A DNA stretch of 64,000 bases from Xestospongia bergquistia (taxonomy: Eukaryota; Porifera; Demospongiae; Haplosclerida; Petrosiidae). Below, one piece after another: positions 21,901 through 31,617 of this stretch. Where the stretch lies: assembly GCA_963965975.1 (NCBI GenBank), contig OZ014413.1, positions 250,501 to 314,500 on the forward strand. The letters are read 5' to 3'. Every line of letters starts with the position of its first letter. Within the stretch, counting starts at the first letter, position 1. A program made the position numbers and the translations under genes. The notes under the pieces are model-generated. The model had not been told where the DNA came from. It ran no database searches and worked only from the letters and a program-made list of their open reading frames with translations.

Positions 21901-24900
21901 TACCCAGTCTTTAATTAAGGTATTTCCTAATTTACTAAAGGAGATGCTTGCCAAAACCATTAAGAAAGGAGTCAAATCACATTCATTGCCAATAACATAT
22001 TCATCAGCTGTTGTCACTGTACGAAGTGATAAAGATGATGGCAGTGATCATTCTTCATCTGATGAAGCTCAAGATCTTGAGCAACAAGAAAATGAAACAT
22101 CTGCAGAAACTGTCTCTCAATCTCAAGAGTCAATAACATCTCCAGTTTCTAATGCTACCAAAGAAATCCTAGAGATATTACCTTATGTGAAGGAGTCTAC
22201 TCCACTCTTAGAATCACACTGGATATATGCAGTAGACTCTGGAGGTCAGGCTGCTTTCTTAGATATAGCTCCAGCCTTGCTGCGTTATAATTCAGTTAAT
22301 ATTCTTACTCACAAACTAAATGAAAAACTTGAAGATGTATCACAGTTTTACTTCAGTGTTGAAGGACAGATGATTGGTAATCCTGTAGAACGACAAATAA
22401 CAAACTTACAACTTATTGAAACATTATTTCACTCACTCACATCTGTTAATCCACCCAACCTATCAGGTATTCCCTGTTCAATCAAAAAACCACTCTCTCT
22501 AGTACTGGGAACATTTTATGATAAGATCAGTGATTCTGGTGAGTCTTTAGATGACAAAAACATTAGACTCTTGTCAACATTAAACCAATATGAAAATGCT
22601 TTAATTGTACATCGTGTCTCTGGAAATAAAGTAATATTTCCTGTTAACACAATTGCTAAAGATGAGAACAGACAAACAATAGCTGAAGAAATTCAGCGTG
22701 AAATATGTCAGTCTTATATCGAGGCAGAGATTCCTGTTCGATGGTTCTTATTTCAATTAGATTTAGAGGAACATCAAACCACATCTAATAGCTCTATTGT
22801 TAGTAAGTCTAAATGTATCAGTATTGGTAAAACAAATGACATGGATGAAGTAGATGTAAATGCTGCCTTAATGTATTATCATGATTTAACAATTTACCTT
22901 TATTTTCCTGAAGTCCTACCTAATGTTGTCCTCCTTATCCAAAGCCACTTCTTGATAAACTGTCTTTGTTGATTAGTATCTCTTTTGCTGATGCTGTTGA
23001 TCACTTAAAGATAACACTAGGTATTCATGTTGATTTCGATACTCATGAGAAACTTAAGACTCAAGGAATATTTTCACAAGATTTATTGACAGAATCTCTA
23101 TTGCAAGGATTTTCCGAAGACTTCTCACCTAAAATGTTTTTGGATTTGATGACCTATCTATTTATTCTCTCTCCTCTACCTCAGTCAAGAGAATACTTCC
23201 TTCCTTGTGTCCTACCAACTACTACTAACTTGGAGTCATTGAGAGTTTCATTTAAAGACAACATTGATCCACTTATTTTGACATGGAATGAAAAGCCTCT
23301 TCCACAAGGTCTCTTTCCTGCGTTAATTGTTAGCCTTCTTTCTCGCAAGGACTCACCGAAATTTGATATCTCACAGTCAGGATCAGACAACCTCCAATTT
23401 CGTAATGCTATTTGCTTAGAATGTCCTAGTTTTGCAGGAGCAGTACTATTAGTAGATGGTATATACTGGTTGGAACTATTCTACACTGGTCCGTTAAATA
23501 AGTGTTATCGTATTTATGAAGTTGTTAAAGAAGGAATTAAGGCAGTTGTTAAGAAATTTCATTATATGCGGAGCCTTGAAGATCCCAAAGAACGATTTCA
23601 TTGTCCATTTTGTAAACTACCAGAACACTTTTGTCATTTGAATGAAGACAAGACAAAACTCACTTGTTTTAAAAATTACTGTTCTATTGACAAGACACGT
23701 CAGCTACCTTGGTTTTCACCTGAAGTTAAAGGTTCATTAATAATTATTGTTATATTATTTTTTAATTTTTTTTTAATATTTATTTCTTTAGCTTTCTTTG
23801 CTCACAAATTTCATGAAGAATCTGAAGATGACATTCAAACTATAACAACTTCACATACCAAACTAGGTAAGGACAAAATGATAAAGTTTAATATTCTGAG
23901 CTCCTGAAATAAGTTTAATGAGTACAACATTTGACTTTGGCTTTTAAATATTATTAGATTAGAAAATAGCTTACAAATGTTATTTTAGTGTATCTAGTAT
24001 CTCAACCTATGTATGTAGTAATATAAGAGTGATGATAGCCTAATAAGTGAAATTTTATATATTCAACAATAAAATGTCTACATAGCACTCTGTCAGATCT
24101 ATTTATATTATCAAGATCTTGTCTACCACTACATGGTATAATATAACAACAATTTTAAAATACACTCCAGATACTCACTCTTTAACACTTCAATGTAATA
24201 AAGAAACTGGATAATATAAAATTGGTTTATTAGTTTCATCTTTTTTAGACCACAGATATCTTCATGAAGCTATCAGAAAAGGTGGAAAGATTAAAGCAAG
24301 AGTTTCAAAAGCCCTTGTACAAGGTCCAGCTCGAGTTGGCAAGACATCAGTGAAATGTCTTCTTCTCTCTCAACGCTACAATAAAGAAGATAGTACTGGC
24401 ATTGCTGAACGTCCACAAGTAGCAGTTGGAGATTTTTCATTGGAAGCATATGTTAAAAATGAAGAAAAGAGGTGGATATTGCTCAGTGATCAAAACATAG
24501 TTGAAATGTTTGCAAATGATATCAAGACTCTGATCATAGACAAAGAGAATGATACTAGCATGAAAGTAGGAAATAGTGATGGCTATATTAGTACACAGCA
24601 TGAAATGTCTGTACATCCAAGTAACAGCTCGCTTACTAATGAGCATGGCTTAAAAGCACAATATAATGAAAATGAAAGTAGTACACGTGTAGCTCATGAC
24701 AAAAGTTATCATCAAGATAGTTTACCTGCTCCTACTACACCTACCACTATGTCTTTAGCTCCTGAGAATTCTGCAACACCTAATAAGACTAATCTACAAT
24801 TATATATAGCAGAGAAGAAGAAGAGACGTATTGAAGTTGCAGAACAGTTGTCAGACCTTCTTAACAAAGCTTCTGGTAGGACTGACAATTTGACACTTTA

Positions 24901-27596
24901 TAAAGATTGGCTCTATTTCATTGATTGTGGAGGTCAAATCCAATTTCAGCAGATCTTACAAGCTTTTATACCATGTGCATCAGTTCTTATGTTAGTCATC
25001 AATTTAGCTCAAGACCTCTCTAGTCAGTCGTCTGCTGAATTACAATGCAAAGATGGAAAGAAATACTTGGTAAGTGAGTATTCATTACAAGTTGAGACAC
25101 TCATAAAACGACTTGTGAGTATGGTTGCTTTTAGCAATTACAAACAACAGAATAATAGTACCAGTGGTCTTTCCTCAGTCATAAAATCTCCAGACAAATT
25201 AAGAGTAATTGCTGTTGCTACTCACGGAGATGAATGTAAGAAACCAATTACTAAAGCTATTGAAGATAAAGAGGCTCAACTTAAACAGATTTTTCAATGT
25301 TTCTCTAAAAATTTGTTATACAAAAATGCTGGTTTGAAAACAATTCTCTTTCAAGTTGATGGTCGTAAAGCATCTGATCCCAAAGAAACATTTGATGATG
25401 AGCTTAAAAATACAATTAGCAGTATACATAATGAATTAAGTCAGCAAGCTTTTGAAATTGATGTTCCATTAAGATGGTATGCTTATGAAATCCTTCTACG
25501 CGATAGCACTTCAAAAAGTTGTGGTGTGCTTACACAGGAGGAGTGCTTGCCTTTAGGTACTGCATTGGATTTAGCAGATGATGAAATTGAGCCTGCACTA
25601 AGATTTTTTTCTTTCCTTAACTCTATTCTTTATTATCCAAAGGAAGTTACTAATCTTGTATTTATTGATCCACATAGCCTCATTGAAGTGGTGAATGAAC
25701 TGATGGTTCTTGTCTGTAAAGTACGTAATAAAGTGGATGTAGGTTCTGGTACAGAAGCAGTATCAGAAATGGCTTTTTTTGGCATAATTTCCAGTGATGT
25801 TTTTACACACAAAAAGCACTTTAAGAAGTTTCATGAAATATCTGAGGCAGTTACTAATTTGGAATCTGAAGAAGACATTGATTTTAGATCACATTTGTTT
25901 AGAATTTTCACTCATCTTCTACTAGCAACTAAATTGCCTGATAGTAAACCACCTAATGATAGATATTTTATGCCAGCCTTATTGCCATTAACTGATCCGT
26001 CAAATGCAATTCCATTTGAATCCTCTCATAGCACTCCTTTACTAATTTACTTTACAAATGGTGCTCCAGTTGGGCTTTTTTGTGCCATGATTGTTAACCT
26101 CCTCTCAACTAAAACTAAACTCAACAAGTTTGTATGGTCACTAGATACTACTAACTCTACTTCAGAGATATACTCCAATTGTGTTGTATTGCGCAATTCA
26201 GAATTTTTGCTGGGAAGGGTTGGTTTTGTGGAGTCTTCAGATTGGTTTGAAATTCATTGTGAATGTTCTTCAGATCAACTTGAAGTCAAAAAAGCTGTTG
26301 AATATGCCATTGAAAAAACCATGGAGAAACGTGAAATTGAAGTTGAATGGCAAATTGCTTTCTATTGTCCTTGTGGCAAACAGCCACACCATCGTGCTTT
26401 TTTGAAAGAAAATTGTTCTGAGCTTTTCTGTGAGCTTGTTGAGTCACCATATGGTGTTTGTATTCAAGTGGAAAAAGACTGTTCACCTTTTTCATGGATT
26501 TCTTTAAAAAACAATCCAGGTATGTGAGTTACTTTATTTACTGCTGTACATACTTGTTATTTATTTTAAATACAGGTAAAAGACCAGAACTACGTGACCT
26601 TGTTAAACTTTTAGATCCAATTTGTACAGAATGGGATGTAATTGGTTCCCAGCTTAAAGTAGATATCAAAATCATTGATGACTCAAACAAATCAGTTGAA
26701 ACAAAGCTAAATGAAGTCATACAGAAGTGGGTAGAGACAAAACCTACTCCTACTACCTGGGATAACATTATTGAGGTTGTAAAAGGACCTGTTATTCAGA
26801 GCAAAGATGTAGCTAGTACCATAGAGAAATACTTGGAACAAATACTCAGTGAACAGAGAAAAGCTATAATAAAAAGTATGTAAGACATTATGTTGAGCTC
26901 CAATACAATAGATTAATATAAATATAGCCAAGCAATTGACTTGTAAAGTTGTATATAGTTTATGTAGTTGATAGTAGTTTATATATGATAGTTATGTTGT
27001 TAAGTTATTTGTGTTATATTGAATTACACTACTGCTTGTAAGTAATCATGTTAGCTTGGTTAAAAGTTGAAGTGTCACATATTGTAAATAATGATTTTTT
27101 AAGTTTTATGCATCAATAGACCTTTAGCTAATTGGCTGAATATTGACACAATGATTTCACTTATCATTGCCCATACAGGTTCTAAACTTTGCTCAGCACC
27201 AGATGTAGGAATACTTCTTGACCTATTAGCTAACATCAGTGATCTATGGTATGAAATAGGATTAGCTTTGAGAATCCGTAGCACAGACCTTAAAGGTCTA
27301 AACCAGGGAAAACAATCAAACATCATTAACCTGTCTGACATATTAAACTATTGGATTAGTCAGTGCACTACAGAAGTAACATGGAACAGTATCATTACTG
27401 CTGTAAAGGGCGAAATTGTTGGACAGCCTTGTGTTGCTGAAAAAATGGAAAGGTATGTTTTATAAAGTGATGTTTTATATGATTGTACTTCAATGATTAC
27501 AACCTAATAAAACACTGTCTATATGATTCATAATGAAACTTTGTTAAATTTATTTCCTTTGTCTTCCCTTTTAGATATTTAAACAATGAAGACTAA
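18939..27596 (+). CDS. Gene D: domain X - LRR - coiled coil - GTPase/COR x2 - Death x2
   Basis: Exons: 18939-18960 (M-A-A-K-E-K-L), 19019-19525, 19897-20703, 21298-21480, 21651-23731 (one-base deletion), 23792-23866, 24249-26519, 26576-26875, 27179-27452 and 27575-27596 (ends Y-L-N-N-E-D-stop). Two successive GTPase/COR modules in one polypeptide is unusual. The LRR half matches genes A/F/H and the GTPase half matches gene B; the join falls in the intron at 21481-21650. All joins are phase 1 except the last. If the deletion at about 22934 is real, the second GTPase and both Death domains would be lost from the full-length product, unless the damaged exon (phase 1 at both ends) is skipped. Confidence 0.65.
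19019..19525 (+). CDS. Gene D domain X exon
   Basis: Joined to the 22-nt first exon to give M-A-A-K-E-K-L-G-G-E-I-K. Landmarks: SLEEFKTFLGTRFEDLTPQL, K-S-F-D-D-V-M-K, CTLTNIDCLETIVDHYNIE, ITYKSSVDKICVEFKDSVL and LLLKAFGDMANKV. Donor GTAAGC at 19526. Nearly identical to the gene F copy. Confidence 0.72.
19897..20703 (+). CDS. Gene D LRR exon
   Basis: Acceptor TTTACATCAG, donor GTATGT. Same RNI-type repeats as gene A with only scattered substitutions. The flanking introns are also nearly identical to gene A, so the similarity extends beyond coding constraint. Confidence 0.85.
21298..21480 (+). CDS. Gene D coiled-coil exon
   Basis: 61 codons (S-D-H-H-D-L-H-N-T-K-Q-E-K then YIAQLTCKLQFVTREK and EIITTLQTKLQDYKQQLLK), a regular coiled coil. 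This is the intact form of the exon broken in gene A. The donor region GTTGTA is weak, as in the paralogues (GTTTAA, GTTAAA). The following intron is chimeric: from about 21490 it matches the intron before the gene B GTPase exon instead of the LRR-type genes. Confidence 0.65.
21651..23866 (+). pseudogene. Gene D first GTPase/COR exon, with one-base deletion
   Basis: Paralogue of the gene B GTPase exon: GPPGSGKS near 21762, D-S-G-G-Q near 22236, G-T-F-Y-D-K near 22508, COR start VRWFLFQL, C-terminal Cys/His cluster near 23600-23690 and companion exon 23792-23866. At about 22930-22936, CTCCTTATCC replaces CTTCCTTAATCC of gene B; the missing A shifts the frame to TGA at 22970-22972. The rest is open in the other frame and highly conserved, so the lesion is either recent or an assembly error. 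Confidence 0.65.
24249..26519 (+). CDS. Gene D second GTPase/COR exon
   Basis: About 757 codons. P-loop GPARVGKTS at about 24322-24348, D-C-G-G-Q (G3-like) at 24922-24936, A-T-H-G-D-E at 25217-25234 in the G4 position (T-H-G-D, close to TKxD). A long low-complexity Ser/Thr insert separates P-loop and G3. COR-like region starts at V-P-L-R-W-Y-A-Y with ALRFFSFLNSILYYPKEV. The C-terminus has FYCPCGKQPHHRAF and further Cys, a possible zinc site. It is clearly related to, but strongly diverged from, the first module, and has no paralogue elsewhere in the window. Intact. Confidence 0.75.
26576..26875 (+). CDS. Gene D Death-domain exon 1
   Basis: About 100 residues: LRDLVKLLDPICTEWDVIGS, IDDSNKSVETKLNEVIQKWV, TPTTWDNIIEVV and VASTIEKYLEQIL. 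W-D-V-I-G and T-T-W-D-N-I-I are classic Death-domain landmarks. Donor GTATGTAAG, which also contains the in-frame stop used if the intron is retained. Confidence 0.75.
27179..27596 (+). CDS. Gene D Death-domain exon 2 and terminal exon
   Basis: Exon 27179-27452: ILLDLLANISDLWYEIGLAL, NLSDILNYWI and EVTWNSIITAV, closest to the Death exons of A (5688) and F (41019). Spliced to 27575-27596 reading R-Y-L-N-N-E-D-stop. Unlike A, B and F it does not use the E-L-A-T exon. Confidence 0.7.
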
Positions 27597-27959
27597 CACT
27601 TTAACATATTACTCTAAAATTTAATTATTGTGTTGCTGTCTCAGTAGATAGAATGCTAACTATAGTTCATACAGTATCATTGCTGAATGATTTATGTATT
27701 CCAAAGCTAATTTTTGCTATTTTCTAAAATATCAATACTATTCTATAGACCTTTACAATTCATACAAAGCAGTCCCATGCACAAATAAACTAAGGTGGCC
27801 AAATGGTGTAGGATCATTTTCACATTATAAGCCCATAATTTGCCACTTAATTGTTCCATTAAGGTAAACCTTCATATCTAACCCACTACAGAGTATAGTA
27901 AAGTCAGTGATGGCTCTTAGTATGGTCTGAACAAAGAGAGGAGTTTTTATGAGGGGATG

Positions 27960-28140
27960 TAGTGTTAATTAAAAATGATATTAAATGGAAAGCCAACTGT
28001 TGATGAGTTTTGCCAGCATTTCACTATTAACATTAAGTGAACAAGATTGGTGTACTCCTCAAGTGACCTAGATAATATTGATCAGCAATACAAAGATGAC
28101 AATGGTAAAGTTTTATAGATGTTTGAGTTGTAGATAAATA
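27960..28140 (+). pseudogene. Decayed Death-like exon fragment
   Basis: AAATGGAAAGCCAACTGTTG and the following bases match the gene G Death-like exon (45930 onward: GKPTVDE.CQ...I), but with in-frame stops (TAA at about 28037, TAG at about 28118) and missing sequence. A second fragment at about 28165-28260 resembles the CARD-like exon (V-N-I-V-Q-I-L-C-T-E-E-V-I-S). Non-functional debris from an older duplication. Confidence 0.5.
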
Positions 28141-28329
28141 TTAAGCCTAATTTTCAAAGGTCATTCTTCCAGTGAATATAGTTCAAATATTATGTACAGA
28201 GGAAGTCATCTCTTAGCATATCATCTCCTGAAAGTTTATTAACAGTGTTAAGTAACATCAATGAATGCATAGTGTGGAAACTTGATATATATGACTCTCC
28301 TCTTGATACTCACTGTGTGTGTGTGTGTG

Positions 28330-28442
28330 TGTGAATTATCTCATGTACTTACTCAAAACAAAACAATTGAGGAACTATACCTTTTCTCTTCTCCTCTCTC
28401 ACCAAACTATCTAAAGATGTTAACGAATGCTCTCTCTACTAG
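28330..28442 (+). pseudogene. LRR remnant
   Basis: Open stretch reading ELSHVLTQNKTIEELYLFSS then NYLKMLTNALSTSS, an RNI-type LRR repeat, preceded by a (GT)n run at 28314-28332. No intact exon borders. It differs from the other LRR exons of the window, so it derives from another family member. Joins directly to the start of the 28441-33470 duplicated block. Confidence 0.4.
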
Positions 28443-28863
28443 TTCAATGTGGCTACATGTAAAAATCTTCTGTTTAACAAATAAGAGAGTTTAGTGGTTT
28501 TTATAATATCATTTTTAGTACATGTAGTTTTTACTTAATAGTATGCCATGCAGTTCTGAGCCACATACTAGCAATATGTATATTTGTATCATTTTATTTT
28601 ATTGTTGTATACAAGTACAACAATAAAACTACTTACTTTGACTACACCAAGTACACAACAATCATAAATTAAATTATCTTCTACCACAATCACTTTTAAT
28701 GTTAGTTATGATTGCTTTAATCTAGAATTAATTTCTAACTAACTGTGAAATATTTGCTCAATGTAGGAATTGCACAATATTATTTCATCCTTTCATTCTT
28801 TTCATGATATTTAATTATCATTCCAAATATAGAATGCAATTAACAATTATTTTATAATCTATA

Positions 28864-30846
28864 TTGATATTATCTGAGTTCTTTTTAACATATGAAACAT
28901 TCACAGCAACTTTTGATGTTATATTGAGTGGAAAACCAACTCTTGATGAATTATGTGAACATGTCGATATTAGATATAAATGGTTCACGTTTGGTGCACT
29001 CCTTAAGTTAAAAATCAGTGAACTAGATCAAATTGAACTGTATAACAAAGATAGTAATATTAAAGCTTTTAAAATGCTTGAATTATGGCTGGATACCAAT
29101 CCCAAAGCCATGAGAAAAGAGATCATAGACACACTGAAGAAGCCAGTCATTGGTGAGAATGCTATTGCTGAACAATATTTAATGGCATTAAAAGAAAGTG
29201 AGTTAGAGAAATAATTGGGATTTGATGTTTTCTCTTCTGCAGAGCCTCCAGCTGCATCTACAACTACTCAAAGAAGTTAGTCATTTAATTATCATTTAGA
29301 AATTTATCTATAGTGCCAATAGTGCAAGGTGGTGATAAATATATTTGGCTTAGACCTAATTATCAGGATGTGTTTGATCACATGAGAGCAAAATTGAGAA
29401 ATCTTCTCCATACTACTGTACATGCATGTGTTTATGCTAAGGAGATTCCTTCACTAGAAGAGTTAAAAACATTTCTTCGAATATGTTTCCAAGAGCTAGA
29501 AAATGATCTGAAGGATGCTAAATCATTTGATGATGTAATGAACATACTCATAAGAGAAAAATGTACTATAGTTAACATTAGTTATTTGGAGATTATTGCC
29601 AATCATTACAACATTGAAGAAGTTAATCCTCAAATTGCTGCCTACAAATCAGAAGTTGATAGAGTCTGTGAGGAACTCAAACTCAAAATATGTGAGGACT
29701 TCATGAGTGATCCATCCTCTCTTTTCAAATATGCGTACATTGAATTTCGTCTAAGGTGGAATCCTGATAGGAGTGTATTAAATGATATAACAGAGCTATT
29801 ATGGAAAGTAGCATTTGGAGGGAGATATTGCAGAGAACCTTAATGTTACACCACTAAAACATGAAGGTAATATAATGATAGTTATATCAATTGTCCACAT
29901 TCATCTATCAGGTAGTCAGTAACACTGCCTGTGTAGGGATGGCTTTGTGTTATGTTTTTATAGTTCTGTTAGCTCACAAAAAATCCAAAATTTAATAATT
30001 GTTTAATATAATTTTAGCATAAGGTATCCATTTTTAGAAATCTTATTTCTTGCACTTTGATAATGAAAGTAGTGATTTTTACAGAAATTGGAACTCTGAT
30101 GGACACCAATTTGTAAATTAATTCATGAATAAAAACTCTGGAAACAAAATGTTCAGTAACATCTTGTCTTAAGACTTCCTACATTAATACAGTCAAGAAT
30201 TGGTTAAGCTCTTTTATGTCTAAGACATTCATTCATGTTTCTCTTATTTTGTAAGTTGTCCTTCAAAAGATATAACTTCAGAATGAAATTCTATTGTTTA
30301 ACTAATATATAGGGACTTTAATACTGCCATTCCTAACTGTGACCTTTACTGCCATCCCTATGTTTGATTACGTTTTGATGATATAACTTCAGAATGAATG
30401 TGGCTATGAAATTCTACTGTGTAACTAAGTAGAAGCTTTTTTACTTTTACTTTTATTATTTAAGCCACTGACGAAGATAGTCGCTCTGACTATTGAAGCG
30501 TTTGGCGTTAATATATTATTTTTGTTTGGTGAAATAAAATGAATATTGAAAATATTATATATGGCCTTTAATACTGCCATTCCTAACCGTGACCTTTACC
30601 ACCATCTCTATGTTTGATGATGTTTTCAGAATTATTTAATTGTTGTTATATCATTGTTCCAGTACAATCATAATATCATAAAATTATACAACTAGTGTGT
30701 ACAAATAGAAGTATATTATTGGAATCATGGTTCACTTTGCATGTTATTAGAACTATAATCAAGTGTACATTATCTCTATAGTACCAGGTTTATTATTGGG
30801 TATATTAATAACATGTTTGATTGTTTGTACATATTATTCTCAGTGA
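28864..30846 (+). pseudogene. Partial gene E: Death-like - domain X - tail anchor, no promoter
   Basis: Duplicate of the 3' half of gene C. The Death-like exon has lost its acceptor (TTTAACATATGAAAC where C has TTTAACAGATGAAAC), and the only nearby AG is the CACAG at about 28904. Domain X runs 29314-29866 with +7 bases near 29806-29822 that shift the frame to a stop at 29840. The tail-anchor exon 30782-30846 is intact (VPGLLLGILITCLIVC). No promoter block or first exon. Probably a decaying copy, although the exons could be read as part of longer transcripts. Confidence 0.6.
30431..30553 (+). mobile_element. Solo 3' end of a Penelope-like element
   Basis: Absent from the paralogous intron of gene C (around 17850). 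Shares with the 3' end of the element at 41985-44005 the block GCCACTGA..GA, a hairpin, GAA.CGTTTGGC and then TTTGTTTGGTGAAA and an AAATGAA.ATT end. No coding part is left. About 100 bases of the host intron are also repeated on either side (AATACTGCCATTCCTAAC at about 30318 and 30570). Confidence 0.55.
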
Positions 30847-31538
30847 TGTAGTAAGTATGTTTTTATTCTATAATAATAATTGATTATTAACTACATCTTT
30901 AATGATATATTTTTTATTATTTTCAATAGATTATTAAACAATGAACAATATTAAACTGAAATAGAAATGGAAAGTCTATTTAATTAGTTCATGTGTGTAA
31001 CAATAATAATATTCAATTATTTATTATTAAAGAAAATTACTTGTTTTCATGTAAATTCCATACTTTAATGAAGTCAAATTCACTTAGTGAAGTGTTATAC
31101 ATGTACATTGCTGTAGTCACGTCTGATAGTAAAATAACTGTCCATTTTTCCCCAGTGTTCATCCATTCTTTAATTGTTTCATTGTTGTATTGTTTATTAT
31201 TAATCTAATTGTTACATTCCAAATAACATATTTCACTAACTATATCAACTAATGTACTGACTAGTATCTAATTGATATACTTAGTGATATGTGGTTAGTG
31301 TATATCATAATTGGATATAAACCCTAATAAAGGAGCTGGAGTAGACAGAGGACAGAGAGTTTTACAAGAGGATGTATGTGTGGTCTATAGATAGTGTTAA
31401 CTAGTAAATGATGTTATGTGTTAACATATCAATCATTATATATTACCACATATCATAGTTACTATTAACACATAATTATTATATACTAGTATAGATACTA
31501 TATATGTTGTAGAGAAGTCATGGAATGTACAAAATCTG

Positions 31539-31585
31539 CAAATGAGCTCCACCTTAATTAAGCTTACTGAGCATGCGCAGATTGC
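31539..31585 (+). promoter_or_regulatory. Shared bipartite promoter block, gene F
   Basis: TGCAAATGAGCTCCACCTTA, then ACTGAGCATGCGCAGA, then ATG at 31618. Base-for-base like gene D. Confidence 0.6.
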
Positions 31586-31617
31586 TACAGCCCCACCCTT
31601 TCTTGGTCCGTGTAGCT

